Part shown: positions 1 through 8,255 of the stretch, piece by piece
Layout of the letters: each line of letters opens with the position of its first letter
Numbering within the stretch: position 1 is the stretch's first letter
Assembly (NCBI GenBank): GCA_964614525.1
Contig: CAZTPA010000030.1
Coordinates: forward strand, 1 to 35,193
Direction: 5' to 3'
Source of the DNA: PWND01 sp964614525
GTDB taxonomy: Bacteria; Bacteroidota; Bacteroidia; Bacteroidales; UBA7960
Length of the DNA stretch: 35,193 bases
Position numbers and translations under genes: made by a program
Notes under the pieces: generated by a model
What the model saw: only the letters and a program-made list of their open reading frames with translations
Database searches by the model: none
Told to the model about the DNA's origin: nothing

Positions 1-55
1 AACCCAGGACCCCATCCTTAAAAGGGATGTGCTCTACCAGCTGAGCTACCAAGTC
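1..55 (-). tRNA. tRNA-Lys (UUU anticodon), 3' part cut off by the window edge
   Basis: Read on the minus strand, the gene starts at 55 with acceptor strand GACTTGG, followed by TA, D-stem GCTC/GAGC with the AGCTGGTA loop, anticodon stem CATCC/GGATG around the loop CTTTTAA (anticodon TTT, Lys), the variable loop GGGTC and the start of the T-stem CTGGGTT. The T-loop and the 3' acceptor strand lie outside the window. Folding is by eye, but all visible stems pair. Confidence 0.95.
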
Positions 56-102
56 TGTTTTTTTTATGTAAAGAACTTTACTTACTTGTTTTTTTGAGAG
101 TG

Positions 103-133
103 CAAAGGTACTTTCTATATTTAAAAATCCAAA
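103..133 (-). promoter_or_regulatory. Bacteroidota -33/-7 promoter for tRNA-Lys
   Basis: On the minus strand TTTG (130-133) is followed after 19 nt by TACCTTTG (103-110), an exact match to the Bacteroidota housekeeping pattern TTTG-N19-TAnnTTTG. The tRNA starts 47 nt downstream of the -7 box. Confidence 0.75.
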
Positions 134-491
134 GAAATTTTTAATATTCTTGAAATATGTTTTTGTGAATTAGCTTATATACTTATAACATAAAGTGTTA
201 CAGATTCTTTATTCATGTCTTTAAAATGAATGAAGTGATTAGAAACATGAGAATAAGTGCAATATTAAGAAGGATAAATATATGAATGTTCGCTATTGTT
301 GGGATACAATAAGAGATATTTAGCTTTGCTCAGAATCAAGTTTGCGTGCTCGCCGTAGACAATCTCGTTATTATAGTGGCATTTTAATCGGAGACTAATG
401 ATAATATAATTAATTCCTACTGCTCATTTTTTATTATAGTATTTAATTAGCTGATTTTAGGTTATATTTTTGTATTTAATTATTTACATTG
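134..491. other. Gene-free intergenic region
   Basis: No convincing gene lies between the tRNA-Lys promoter and the promoter at 492. The stretch is AT-rich, apart from a patch at about 328-402 with visibly more G and C. In that patch one plus-strand frame reads a short run rich in Arg (LRARRRQSRYYSG) before a stop at 400-402. This could be a decayed gene end, but I cannot assign it to a family. Confidence 0.4.
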
Positions 492-524
492 TTTGATAAA
501 TCCAATTGTATTTTTTTAACTTTG
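492..524 (+). promoter_or_regulatory. Putative -33/-7 promoter for the 592 phosphatase gene
   Basis: TTTG at 492-495 and TAACTTTG at 517-524 match the phylum's consensus, with a 21-nt spacer that is slightly longer than usual. The start codon is 67 nt downstream of the -7 box. Confidence 0.5.
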
Positions 525-591
525 TTTAATGATTGCATTTGCATTTTATTAAATACTTGTTTTTCCTGATTTTTAGATTGATATTGCTAAT

Positions 592-2829
592 ATGTTTAGA
601 ATAAATTTCTCTTTTATTATCATTTGTATTTTTGCAATTGTAATCTTTTTTTGTGACTCAACCACAGCACAGGAAAATGGATATATTGCTGATGCTAATA
701 TTCAAAATGAGAAAGTACAAGCTGCACAGCAAATGTTAAATACTATTAATGATTTCTATTCTAAAGGTAAATACGAAGAATTATTGGAACTATCTGATGA
801 GGCAATTATCCTGTGTGATATTGCAGACATGGATGCTGAATTGTCACAACTTTTATATACTCTAGGCATTGTATATCGAATTACAGATGATTATGCTAAT
901 GCATTAGCCAATTTCAAACATAGTATTGAATACTTTCAACGTTTAAATAATGAAAAAGGTGAAGCATCTTCCTTAAATCAGATAGGTGCAATCTTTCGTC
1001 TTCAGGGTAATTATATAGGGTCTCTTGAATACCTTTTTAATTCGCTGAAAAAGTATCAGTCAATTCCCGATTCAGCCGGTATCGCAAGTGCTCTGAATAA
1101 TATTGGTATAGTGTATTTTTACCAGGAGAATTATGAAAAAGCACTAAACTATTATAATGAATCACTAAATGTTGAACAATTAATGGGTGATGAGTTTGGC
1201 ATTAGCATTTCGTATATAAATATTGGAGAAGTATATAAACTTATGGGTGAATATCAAAAATCACTTGATTATTATTTGAAAGCATTAGATTTAGCATTAA
1301 AGCATGAAAGTCAGGATGTTGATAGAGATGGGGTAGGAGTGCTATATAATGAAATAGGATCTATTTATTTGCATATGAAAGAGTACTCTCTGAGTTTGGA
1401 TTATTTAAAAAGAGCACTGAGAATTTTTACTGATATTGATAGTAATCAAAGACTTTCAGAATGTCATTTGTATTTGGGTGAATTATACTTTCAATCAGAG
1501 AATACAAAACAAGCTCAAAATGCATTTCAATCAGCTCTTCATTATGCACAAGAAATAGATGCTCTTGATTTGATGTCAAAGGCGCATAAAAAATTAAATG
1601 AGATTTACGATTATTTAAACATACCTGTAAAAGCTTATTCTCATTATAAAAAATATATTGGAGTTCGAGATAGCTTGTTTAATGAAGATAATACAAGAAA
1701 AATGGCTCAGGCTGAATTAATATATGAATTTGAAAAACAAATGCAGGAAACAAAACTGGAACAGGCAAAAAAAGATGCAATAGTCGTGGAAAGTAACCGC
1801 AGACAGATTCAGTTACGAAATTTTTTGCTAGCCGGAGGTTCTTTAATGAGCTTATTAGTGCTTATAGTTTTTATAGCCTACCGACAAAAAAGAAAAAACA
1901 ATATTGTTATTAGCGAGAAAAATGCTTTGCTCGAACAAGCAAATGAAGAAATTAATGCGCAAAAAGATGAAATTGAAGCAAGCAGGGATATGGTCTTATT
2001 TCAGAAAGCCTTTATTGAGGAACATAAAAAGAGAATGGATGATTCTATTCTTTATGCCAAGCATATTCAATCAGCTCTTATAATTACCGACAATCAGGCT
2101 AAAGATTTGTTTAATGATTATTTTATAGTTTTCAGGCCTAAAGAGATTGTTTCCGGTGATTTTTACTGGGCAACCAAATTAGGAAAATTTGTAGTTTGCG
2201 TTGTAGCTGATTGCACAGGACATGGCGTTCCGGGTGCTTTTATGAGTATGCTTGGCATTAGTTTTCTTAATGAAATTATAAGAAAAAAAGAAATTATAAA
2301 ACCTGCTTACATTCTTGAAGAACTGAGAAAAGCACTTATCGAAGCTATAATTCAGAATTCAGATGAAGATATGAAAAGGGAGGGCATGTACCTTAATATC
2401 GCAACTATAAATACCGAAACCGGCGAATGCTTTTGGTCAGGTGCCAAAACACCTTTATGGATAGTAAGGCATAGTTATAATAATAAAAATGTTGGCTTTT
2501 TAGAAGGCAAAATAGAAGAATACAAATCAGAAAACCCCCCGGTAGCAGTAAAAAGGAAAATGAAAGACTTCTCTCATCGCAAAATATATTTGAATAAAGG
2601 CGATACCATTTATTTGTTCAGTGATGGAATAATTGATCAGTTTGGTGGCCCGGAAGGAAAAAAATTCTCCTCAAAAAGATTAAAACAGCTAATATCAGAT
2701 AATGCTGATAAACCTATGCTCAAACAAAAAGAAATAATAGAAAAAACTCTTGATGATTGGCAAAACCCTGTTGATCTTGAAAAATTTGAGCAAGTTGATG
2801 ATATTACTTTGCTTGGAATAAAGATATAA
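592..2829 (+). CDS. Membrane TPR protein with C-terminal SpoIIE/PP2C-type serine phosphatase
   Basis: The 745-residue protein has a signal peptide (about 1-26), tetratricopeptide repeats across roughly 45-360, one membrane segment (about 409-429), a charged coiled coil (about 430-485) and a C-terminal PPM/SpoIIE phosphatase domain. The phosphatase motifs are intact: SGDFYW (521-526), ADCTGHGVPGA (539-549), an LFSDGIIDQ block, and a final DDITLLGI carrying the metal-binding acidic pair. This predicts a periplasmic TPR sensor that signals through the membrane to a cytoplasmic phosphatase acting on a phospho-Ser/Thr protein, as in partner-switching systems. No cognate kinase or antagonist lies next to it. 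The same architecture recurs in the Sia-like locus at 18602-23595, so they may share substrates (inference). ATG start, no Shine-Dalgarno, a promoter at 492-524. Confidence 0.9.
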   Translation: MFRINFSFIIICIFAIVIFFCDSTTAQENGYIADANIQNEKVQAAQQMLNTINDFYSKGKYEELLELSDEAIILCDIADMDAELSQLLYTLGIVYRITDDYANALANFKHSIEYFQRLNNEKGEASSLNQIGAIFRLQGNYIGSLEYLFNSLKKYQSIPDSAGIASALNNIGIVYFYQENYEKALNYYNESLNVEQLMGDEFGISISYINIGEVYKLMGEYQKSLDYYLKALDLALKHESQDVDRDGVGVLYNEIGSIYLHMKEYSLSLDYLKRALRIFTDIDSNQRLSECHLYLGELYFQSENTKQAQNAFQSALHYAQEIDALDLMSKAHKKLNEIYDYLNIPVKAYSHYKKYIGVRDSLFNEDNTRKMAQAELIYEFEKQMQETKLEQAKKDAIVVESNRRQIQLRNFLLAGGSLMSLLVLIVFIAYRQKRKNNIVISEKNALLEQANEEINAQKDEIEASRDMVLFQKAFIEEHKKRMDDSILYAKHIQSALIITDNQAKDLFNDYFIVFRPKEIVSGDFYWATKLGKFVVCVVADCTGHGVPGAFMSMLGISFLNEIIRKKEIIKPAYILEELRKALIEAIIQNSDEDMKREGMYLNIATINTETGECFWSGAKTPLWIVRHSYNNKNVGFLEGKIEEYKSENPPVAVKRKMKDFSHRKIYLNKGDTIYLFSDGIIDQFGGPEGKKFSSKRLKQLISDNADKPMLKQKEIIEKTLDDWQNPVDLEKFEQVDDITLLGIKI

Positions 2830-2854
2830 ATCACAAAAACCTAGCTGTATTTCG

Positions 2855-2872
2855 TCGTTTTTATAAAAACGA
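2855..2872. repeat. Perfect 18-nt AT-rich palindrome
   Basis: TCGTTTTT-AT-AAAAACGA is its own reverse complement and lies 26 nt after the phosphatase stop codon. It could be a weak transcript-end hairpin or a protein-binding site. It has no U-tract after it, so I do not call it a terminator. Confidence 0.5.
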
Positions 2873-2917
2873 TGGTAAAATAAATTGAAAAAAATAATTT
2901 TCTTAATTTATTTTAAT

Positions 2918-2925
2918 TATTTTTG
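2918..2925 (+). promoter_or_regulatory. -7 box for the cold-shock gene
   Basis: TATTTTTG matches TAnnTTTG. No good -33 TTTG is seen at the expected distance. The start codon lies 43 nt downstream, a short leader compared with proteobacterial cspA. Confidence 0.35.
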
Positions 2926-2968
2926 TGCCGTTAATTAAATATTTTATTATCAATTATTTTACAATTTT

Positions 2969-3160
2969 ATGAAACAAGGAACTGTTAAATTCTTTAACAA
3001 AACCAAAGGATATGGTTTTATTAAAGATAATGAAACTGAAAAAGAATTTTTCGTACACGTATCTGGCCTTATTGACGAAGTACAAGATGGTGACGAAGTG
3101 AGCTACGAATTGGAAGAAGGTAGAAAGGGGTTGAATGCCGCTAACGTTAAACTCCTTTAA
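2969..3160 (+). CDS. Cold-shock domain protein (CspA family)
   Basis: This 63-residue protein is essentially a single cold-shock domain, slightly shorter than the 65-70 residues usual for the family. Both nucleic-acid-binding motifs are present: RNP1 as KGYGFI (13-18) and RNP2 as FFVHVS (27-32). The N-terminal TVKFFN strand is typical. Family members are cytoplasmic single-stranded RNA/DNA chaperones that melt mRNA structure. The gene is monocistronic: it has its own -7 box and a strong terminator 27 nt after the stop. Bacteroidota carry several csp paralogues, so I assign no specific symbol. Confidence 0.95.
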   Translation: MKQGTVKFFNKTKGYGFIKDNETEKEFFVHVSGLIDEVQDGDEVSYELEEGRKGLNAANVKLL

Positions 3161-3186
3161 TAATATATTAATTGGAAGTTTAAATC

Positions 3187-3222
3187 AAAAAAAAGCTGTT
3201 TCATTTGAAACAGCTTTTTTTT
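3187..3222 (+). terminator. Rho-independent terminator after the cold-shock gene
   Basis: GCTGTTTC (3195-3202) pairs perfectly with GAAACAGC (3207-3214) around a 4-nt ATTT loop. It is flanked by an A-run upstream and eight T downstream (3215-3222). The A-run makes it able to act on both strands. Confidence 0.9.
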
Positions 3223-3360
3223 ATTGCCCGGATTGTCGGTTCCCATATATTCAGATATTAAGCTATTAGCTGTTTTTATCAGAAATAATGTATACATTTA
3301 TATATTATTGCGTATAATGATAAACAATCTTAATTTTATTATTCTTTGCAAAACAATTAT

Positions 3361-3368
3361 TATTTTTG
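3361..3368 (+). promoter_or_regulatory. Possible -7 box for the exbB-exbD-tonB-folC operon
   Basis: TATTTTTG matches TAnnTTTG and lies 62 nt before the exbB start. A TTTG at 3345-3348 is too close (12 nt) to be a normal -33, so the call rests on the -7 box and position. Confidence 0.35.
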
Positions 3369-3430
3369 TTAGAGTAATAAAACAAGTGATATTCAGTTAT
3401 TAATAAGTAAAACATAATACTATTAAATCT

Positions 3431-4132
3431 ATGATAAGTTCTATCTTACTTCAAGCTCAGCTTTCCGGCCAGGAACAGCTTGTAGATACTGCAGAAACTA
3501 TGCCTACGCATGAAACATTATCCTTAATTAGTCTTGCACTCAAAGGCGGAGTTGTTATGATACCATTGGCTATATTGCTAATTGTTGCTATTTATATCTT
3601 TTTTGAAAGATATTTTGCTATTCGAAGGGCATCAAATGATGAAACAAATTTTATGAATAATATCAGGGATTTTATTTATGAAGGTAGAATAGATAGTGCT
3701 AAAGCCTTATGCAAAAACAATGTGTCTCCTATTGCTAAAATGATTGCTAAAGGTGTTGTGAGAATAGGAAGACCCCTAAATGATATTAATGCAGCAATTG
3801 AAAATATAGGAAAACTTGAAGTCGCTAAGCTTGAAAAAAATATAGCTTTCCTTTCAACAGTTGCCGGTGCTGCACCTATGCTTGGATTTCTTGGTACTGT
3901 GATAGGAATGGTTAGAGCATTTTATAATATGGCAATGGCAGGTAATAATATTGATATCTCTTTGCTGGCAGGGGGTATTTATGAGGCTATGATCACTACT
4001 ATTGCCGGACTTACTGTTGGTATTATTGCATTTATTTGTTATAATATACTGGTCGCACGCATCGAAAAAGTAATTTATATAATGGAAGCCCGCGCTACTG
4101 AATTTATGGATCTGCTTCATGAACCTGCTTAA
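3431..4132 (+). CDS. exbB: MotA/TolQ/ExbB proton-channel family protein
   Basis: The 233-residue protein has the ExbB/TolQ layout: a short N-terminal tail, membrane segment 1 at about 41-61, a large cytoplasmic loop, and two closely spaced segments at about 138-165 and 186-208. The conserved core GAAPMLGFLGTVIGM (146-160) and the Thr/Gly-rich third helix (TTIAGLTVGIIAF) line the proton path in this family. With ExbD and TonB, encoded next, it converts the proton-motive force into movement that energises outer-membrane TonB-dependent transporters. Downstream exbD begins 14 nt later. TolQ would be the alternative name, but the adjacent TonB-type protein favours ExbB. The start is the first ATG; a shorter start at Met24 or Met43 cannot be excluded. 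Confidence 0.92.
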   Translation: MISSILLQAQLSGQEQLVDTAETMPTHETLSLISLALKGGVVMIPLAILLIVAIYIFFERYFAIRRASNDETNFMNNIRDFIYEGRIDSAKALCKNNVSPIAKMIAKGVVRIGRPLNDINAAIENIGKLEVAKLEKNIAFLSTVAGAAPMLGFLGTVIGMVRAFYNMAMAGNNIDISLLAGGIYEAMITTIAGLTVGIIAFICYNILVARIEKVIYIMEARATEFMDLLHEPA

Positions 4133-4146
4133 TTTTAATTTGTATT

Positions 4147-4560
4147 ATGGCGATAAAACCTAGAAATACCCGAAATACCGAATTTAACATGGCCTCCATG
4201 TCAGACCTGGTCTTTTTGTTGCTGATATTTTTTATGCTTACATCTACTCTTGTTGCTCCAAATGCCATAAAATTATTACTGCCTTCCAGTGAAAGCAGAA
4301 CAATGGCAAAGCAAACAGTTACATTATATATTGATGAAACATCACAATTGTATCTTGAAGATATTCCTGTTGATCTTAATACTCTGCACGAAGGTTTGTT
4401 AAGAAACTTAGGAAATGACTCTGAGGGTTCTGTTGTTCTGAGAAGCGATAAAACTGTTCCTGTTCAGCAGATTGTGAATGTAATTGATGTTGTAAATAAA
4501 ATTAATGCTCAATACAAAACTAAACATAAAGTGATTTTGGCTACTCAGCCTGAACGATAA
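4147..4560 (+). CDS. exbD: ExbD/TolR biopolymer transport protein
   Basis: The 137-residue protein has a short cytoplasmic N-terminus, a single membrane helix (about 20-38) that begins with the family's conserved Asp (Asp20, MSDLVFLLLIFFM), and a periplasmic domain. That Asp is the protonatable residue of the ExbB/ExbD motor. The periplasmic part (VTLYIDE...VVLRSDKTVPVQQIVNVIDVV) follows the ExbD fold, including the conserved RSDKTVP-like block. It lies 14 nt after exbB and 8 nt before the tonB-like gene, so the three are certainly co-transcribed. Many Bacteroidota carry two exbD copies in such operons; only one is present here. Confidence 0.93.
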   Translation: MAIKPRNTRNTEFNMASMSDLVFLLLIFFMLTSTLVAPNAIKLLLPSSESRTMAKQTVTLYIDETSQLYLEDIPVDLNTLHEGLLRNLGNDSEGSVVLRSDKTVPVQQIVNVIDVVNKINAQYKTKHKVILATQPER

Positions 4561-4568
4561 TAATTATT

Positions 4569-5381
4569 ATGGATCCATATAGAAAAAAAGATAAAAGAAG
4601 AGCTGTTTTTGGAACTGTTTTATTCCATTTACTGCTTTTATTTTGTCTTATTTTTTTTGGTTTAAGAACTCCATTGCCTTTACCCGAGGAAGAAGGTGTT
4701 TTTGTTGCTCTTGGTAATATTGATCAAGGGATGGGCGATGTAACTCCTCTAATGGCGCCACAACCTTCTGCTACATCTTCTGAGCCTACCGAAGCCCCTT
4801 CTGTAGAAGACGTTGTTACTCAGTCAACAGAAGAAAGTATTGCTCTTCCCGAAGATAAAGATGATTCCGAAGACGAGTCTGACAGTGATGATATTACTCC
4901 AGATGAACCTGTTAATCAAGAAGTTGAAGAAGAAACGGTTGAAAAAGATCCGGAACCTGTCGTTGATCCCAGGGCTTTATTTCCTGGAAGTGATGATAAA
5001 TCTTCATCTCAGGATAGCCAGGGCGATACCGACAAGGATGGATCTCAAGGTAGTCAGTCCGGGAGTATTGATGGTGATTCTTATGAAGGAACCGGAAAAG
5101 GTGGCGGTGTCAAGTTTTCTTTGTCAGGCAGAAAAGCAAATTATCTCCCAATTCCTGAGTATACATCAGAAGCACAGGGAAAAGTTGTTGTAGCTATTAC
5201 TGTTGACAGGAATGGACAAATAACTCGTGCTAATGCAGGTGCAAGAGGAACTACTACTTCTGACAGAACATTGTGGAATCTAGCCGAAGAAGCTGCTAAA
5301 AGAGCGCGTTTTGACATTAAGCAAAACGCCCCGGAAGAACAAACAGGAACTATTACCTATAATTTCATCCGAATTAATTAG
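4569..5381 (+). CDS. TonB-like energy transducer with an acidic, Ser-rich linker
   Basis: The 270-residue protein has a cytoplasmic basic start, one membrane anchor (about 13-32) containing a His (His20) as in classical TonB, a long low-complexity linker (about 40-180) and a C-terminal domain (about 183-270) of the TonB type, with GKVVVAITVDRNGQI and the final ITYNFIRIN strand. The linker is dominated by Asp, Glu, Ser and Gly (DSEDESDSDD and QDSQGDTDKDGSQGSQ are examples) rather than the Pro-Lys/Pro-Glu repeats of proteobacterial TonB. It would span the periplasm and contact TonB-box receptors. A TolA-like role is possible because linker and operon do not distinguish the two, but the ExbB/ExbD pair and C-terminal fold make an energy transducer the best call. 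Confidence 0.85.
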   Translation: MDPYRKKDKRRAVFGTVLFHLLLLFCLIFFGLRTPLPLPEEEGVFVALGNIDQGMGDVTPLMAPQPSATSSEPTEAPSVEDVVTQSTEESIALPEDKDDSEDESDSDDITPDEPVNQEVEEETVEKDPEPVVDPRALFPGSDDKSSSQDSQGDTDKDGSQGSQSGSIDGDSYEGTGKGGGVKFSLSGRKANYLPIPEYTSEAQGKVVVAITVDRNGQITRANAGARGTTTSDRTLWNLAEEAAKRARFDIKQNAPEEQTGTITYNFIRIN

Positions 5382-5414
5382 TTTTGCCTTTTTTATTATC
5401 CTATTTAAATAGAA

Positions 5415-6710
5415 ATGAATTATAAGCAAACAATTGATTATCTCTATAGTCAATTGCCGGTTTTTCAACGTATTGGTGCAGCAGCATATAAAGCTGATTT
5501 GAACAATACTCTCCTGCTGAGTGGGCATCTTGGTAATCCTGAGAAGAGATTTCGAAGTATTCATATTGCAGGAACTAATGGCAAAGGTTCTGTCGCAAAT
5601 ATGCTTTGCTCGATTCTTATGGAAGCAGGATATAAAACAGGTTTATGTACTTCTCCCCATCTAAGAGATTTCAGAGAGCGTATACGAATAAATGGTAAAA
5701 TGATTAATAAATCATTTGTTATTGATTTCGTTAAGAAAAACAAGGATTTTTTTAATGTTATAAAACCTTCATTCTTTGAGATGTTTGTGGCTCTGACATT
5801 TGAGTATTTTGCTGAGGAAAAAGTTGATATTGCAGTAATTGAAACAGGAATGGGTGGAAGGCTCGATTCTACAAATATTATTTGCCCTGAACTTTCTGTA
5901 ATTACTAATATTGGATTGGATCATGTTGCTTTTTTGGGAAACAGCTTAGAGAAAATTGCCGCCGAAAAAGCGGGTATTATCAAGCCAAATATTCCGGTAA
6001 TTATTGGAAGATATCAGCCTGAGACTTATCCGGTGTTTACCGAAATGGCTGAAAAAAATAATAGTAAACTTATTTATGCTTCTGAAAATTTTGATATTCT
6101 TGAGTCAGAGACTTTCTCAAGATATAATAGATTTTGGCTAAAAATAGTTGCAGAGGTCAATGGAAAAACAAAATCTTTTATCTCAGATCAGTGGGGCCCG
6201 TATCAAACTGAAAATATTAGAACAAGCCTCAAAGCAGTTGATATTTTAATGCAAAATGGTGCACTCGAGATTTCTAATAAAAATATAAGTGATGGCTTGA
6301 AAAAAGTCAGAAAAAATACCGGATTTGAGGGCCGTTGGCAAATTAAAGGTGTTAAACCAAAAATCTTGTTTGACACAGGCCATAATATTGACGGGCTAAG
6401 TATTACTATGCTGAAAATCAAGGATATTGGTTTTAATAAGTTGCATTTTGTACTTGGAATGCTTGATGATAAAGATTTGAACGGAACTTTAAATGTTATG
6501 CCAAAAGATGCAATATATTATTTTTGCCGTCCTGATGTACCACGTGGTCTAAATTTGGATACACTTTTAAATGCGGCTAACGAAAGAAATCTGAATGGTA
6601 AAACATACCCTTCTGTTAGAACCGCTTTGGATAGCGCAGTAAAAAATGCCAAATCCGATGATCTTATTTTTGTTGGTGGCAGCACTTTTGTTGTGGCTGA
6701 AGTAATATAA
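5415..6710 (+). CDS. folC: Bifunctional folylpolyglutamate synthase/dihydrofolate synthase
   Basis: The 431-residue length and the Mur-ligase-like organisation fit FolC. The ATP-binding loop GTNGKGS is at 53-59, followed by the family signatures TSPHLRDFRERIRING, ETGMGGRLDSTN, NIGLDHVAFLG and EKAGIIK, then a C-terminal domain with FDTGHNIDG. The enzyme adds glutamate to dihydropteroate and/or folates in the cytoplasm. It is the last gene of the exbB-exbD-tonB-folC run (33 nt after the tonB-like gene). The arrangement is common in this phylum although no functional link to TonB is known to me. I see no strong terminator in the 65 nt before the convergent nrfA. Confidence 0.95.
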   Translation: MNYKQTIDYLYSQLPVFQRIGAAAYKADLNNTLLLSGHLGNPEKRFRSIHIAGTNGKGSVANMLCSILMEAGYKTGLCTSPHLRDFRERIRINGKMINKSFVIDFVKKNKDFFNVIKPSFFEMFVALTFEYFAEEKVDIAVIETGMGGRLDSTNIICPELSVITNIGLDHVAFLGNSLEKIAAEKAGIIKPNIPVIIGRYQPETYPVFTEMAEKNNSKLIYASENFDILESETFSRYNRFWLKIVAEVNGKTKSFISDQWGPYQTENIRTSLKAVDILMQNGALEISNKNISDGLKKVRKNTGFEGRWQIKGVKPKILFDTGHNIDGLSITMLKIKDIGFNKLHFVLGMLDDKDLNGTLNVMPKDAIYYFCRPDVPRGLNLDTLLNAANERNLNGKTYPSVRTALDSAVKNAKSDDLIFVGGSTFVVAEVI

Positions 6711-6775
6711 AATAGTCTATATTAATTCATTTTAATATGGAGTATTGATAATAAACAGCCTGTTACAATAAGAAT

Positions 6776-8233
6776 CTAATAGCTTGCAATGTCTTTAGAC
6801 AGCCATTCAGGAATTGTATTCTTTTTAAATTCTTCTTTTTCTTCCCTGAATTTTTTCATATCTAATCCAATATACTCCTGAGCTTTTTCTTTTGTTGAAA
6901 TATCGGGTAATGTAATTGGATATTCCCAGCCTTTTTTACCAAACATTGATGCAAGCTCTACACGTGCTTCCTGTGATTTTTGGATTGATGTACCTAATAC
7001 TCTGAGTGTTTCACCAGGTGAATGAAATCCCATCCCATTTGATGCTGCTACCCAATCCCATCTCCACTGGGCGTGTCTGATTAAAGTTTGAATCGACTTC
7101 ATTTCTTCTTCATTAGCACCATTATCCCATGCATGCTTGGCTTCAATATGCACCTTTGCAAGATTTTTTTCACAAATTCTTCGAAGTTCTGATGTTTTTT
7201 CCTGGATATCATAAACATTTGCTCTAAGTTCTTCCTCACCTTCTCTGTGACAAACCTGACAACTATTTTCAATATTATCCAAAGGGCTTGATATGTGATG
7301 ATCTGTAAATTTCACTCCTCCTTCACGCCTATATGGCATATGACAATCAGCACAACTTACTCCTCGCTTATAGTGAATCCCTGTTTTAAAAACTTCATAA
7401 TCAGGATGCTGTGCTTTTAGCATTGGCGTTTTGCTTAAAGCATGCGTCCAGTCAACATGCGCAATTTTATCATAATAATATTCCATAGAATCAGCCGAGA
7501 AACCATCATCCCAAGGAAAAGTTAAATATTGACCATCTCCTTTGAAATAATATTCCACATGACACTGAGCACATACTAATGAACGCATTTCTTGCAAAGG
7601 TACTTGGGCAATATCAACATTTCTTCTGCTAAATGCCTCAACAAGAGCAGGTCTTGTAATTCTTAAATTCATAGTTTCAGGATCATGGCAATCCTGGCAT
7701 CCAATCGGATGCTGTAACTCAGGCCCAAGTTCACTCCAGCTTGAAGCATAAAACTCTGCTACACCAATTTCATTCATAATTCTTGGAACATCAGTGCTTT
7801 TACAGGTCCAACATGTTGCCGGCTGAGGAACTCCCGTTCTGAGAGTATTATGTATATCTGTAATAGAATAATAATGGCCTCTTCCCTGATTATAATCTCT
7901 GGAGAATGCATAGCCTGCCCACATTACAACCATTTCAGGATATTTTTTTAAATAGTCAATCATGGCCGAACCGCCATATTTACTGGCAAAAGTTGTATCT
8001 AAGGTCTTTAGGTATGACTCATATTGTCTCGGAAAATTTTCTCCCCAAACCGAATTATCAGGCTCCCACTCATCTATAGGCTGTACCATTTGAAAATATA
8101 ACTGAGCTTCACTTCTTCTCTCAATCACTGATGCAGCAAAAAGACCGATAATGAATACTATAACCACAGTGAGAAAAAATAAAACCCAATTTAGCCAAGG
8201 CTTTTCTTTTGATAGTTCTCTGATAGTTTTCAT
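6776..8233 (-). CDS. nrfA: Ammonia-forming cytochrome c nitrite reductase, catalytic subunit
   Basis: This is a pentahaem NrfA of 485 residues. The active-site haem has the special CWTCK motif (141-145), with Lys instead of His as ligand. The other four are CQDCH (179-183), CAQCH (221-225), CADCH (294-298) and CQVCH (325-329). The active-site and calcium-site residues can be placed by comparison with Wolinella NrfA: Arg132, Glu227-Tyr228 in CHVEYY, Lys273, Gln275 and His276 in KAQH. A non-cleaved-looking N-terminal membrane segment (about 15-36) would export it to, or anchor it at, the periplasmic face. It reduces nitrite to ammonium with six electrons supplied through NrfH, encoded 22 nt upstream. 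Haem-lyase/maturation genes are not in the window. Confidence 0.97.
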   Translation of the reverse strand: MKTIRELSKEKPWLNWVLFFLTVVIVFIIGLFAASVIERRSEAQLYFQMVQPIDEWEPDNSVWGENFPRQYESYLKTLDTTFASKYGGSAMIDYLKKYPEMVVMWAGYAFSRDYNQGRGHYYSITDIHNTLRTGVPQPATCWTCKSTDVPRIMNEIGVAEFYASSWSELGPELQHPIGCQDCHDPETMNLRITRPALVEAFSRRNVDIAQVPLQEMRSLVCAQCHVEYYFKGDGQYLTFPWDDGFSADSMEYYYDKIAHVDWTHALSKTPMLKAQHPDYEVFKTGIHYKRGVSCADCHMPYRREGGVKFTDHHISSPLDNIENSCQVCHREGEEELRANVYDIQEKTSELRRICEKNLAKVHIEAKHAWDNGANEEEMKSIQTLIRHAQWRWDWVAASNGMGFHSPGETLRVLGTSIQKSQEARVELASMFGKKGWEYPITLPDISTKEKAQEYIGLDMKKFREEKEEFKKNTIPEWLSKDIASY

Positions 8234-8255
8234 TTTTATTGTGTTTGTTTATATA

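Noticed and set aside
4813..5193. 126-residue open frame in another reading frame inside the tonB-like gene
   Set aside because: The low-complexity acidic linker of the real gene produces it. Its translation is Lys/Leu-rich without any domain.
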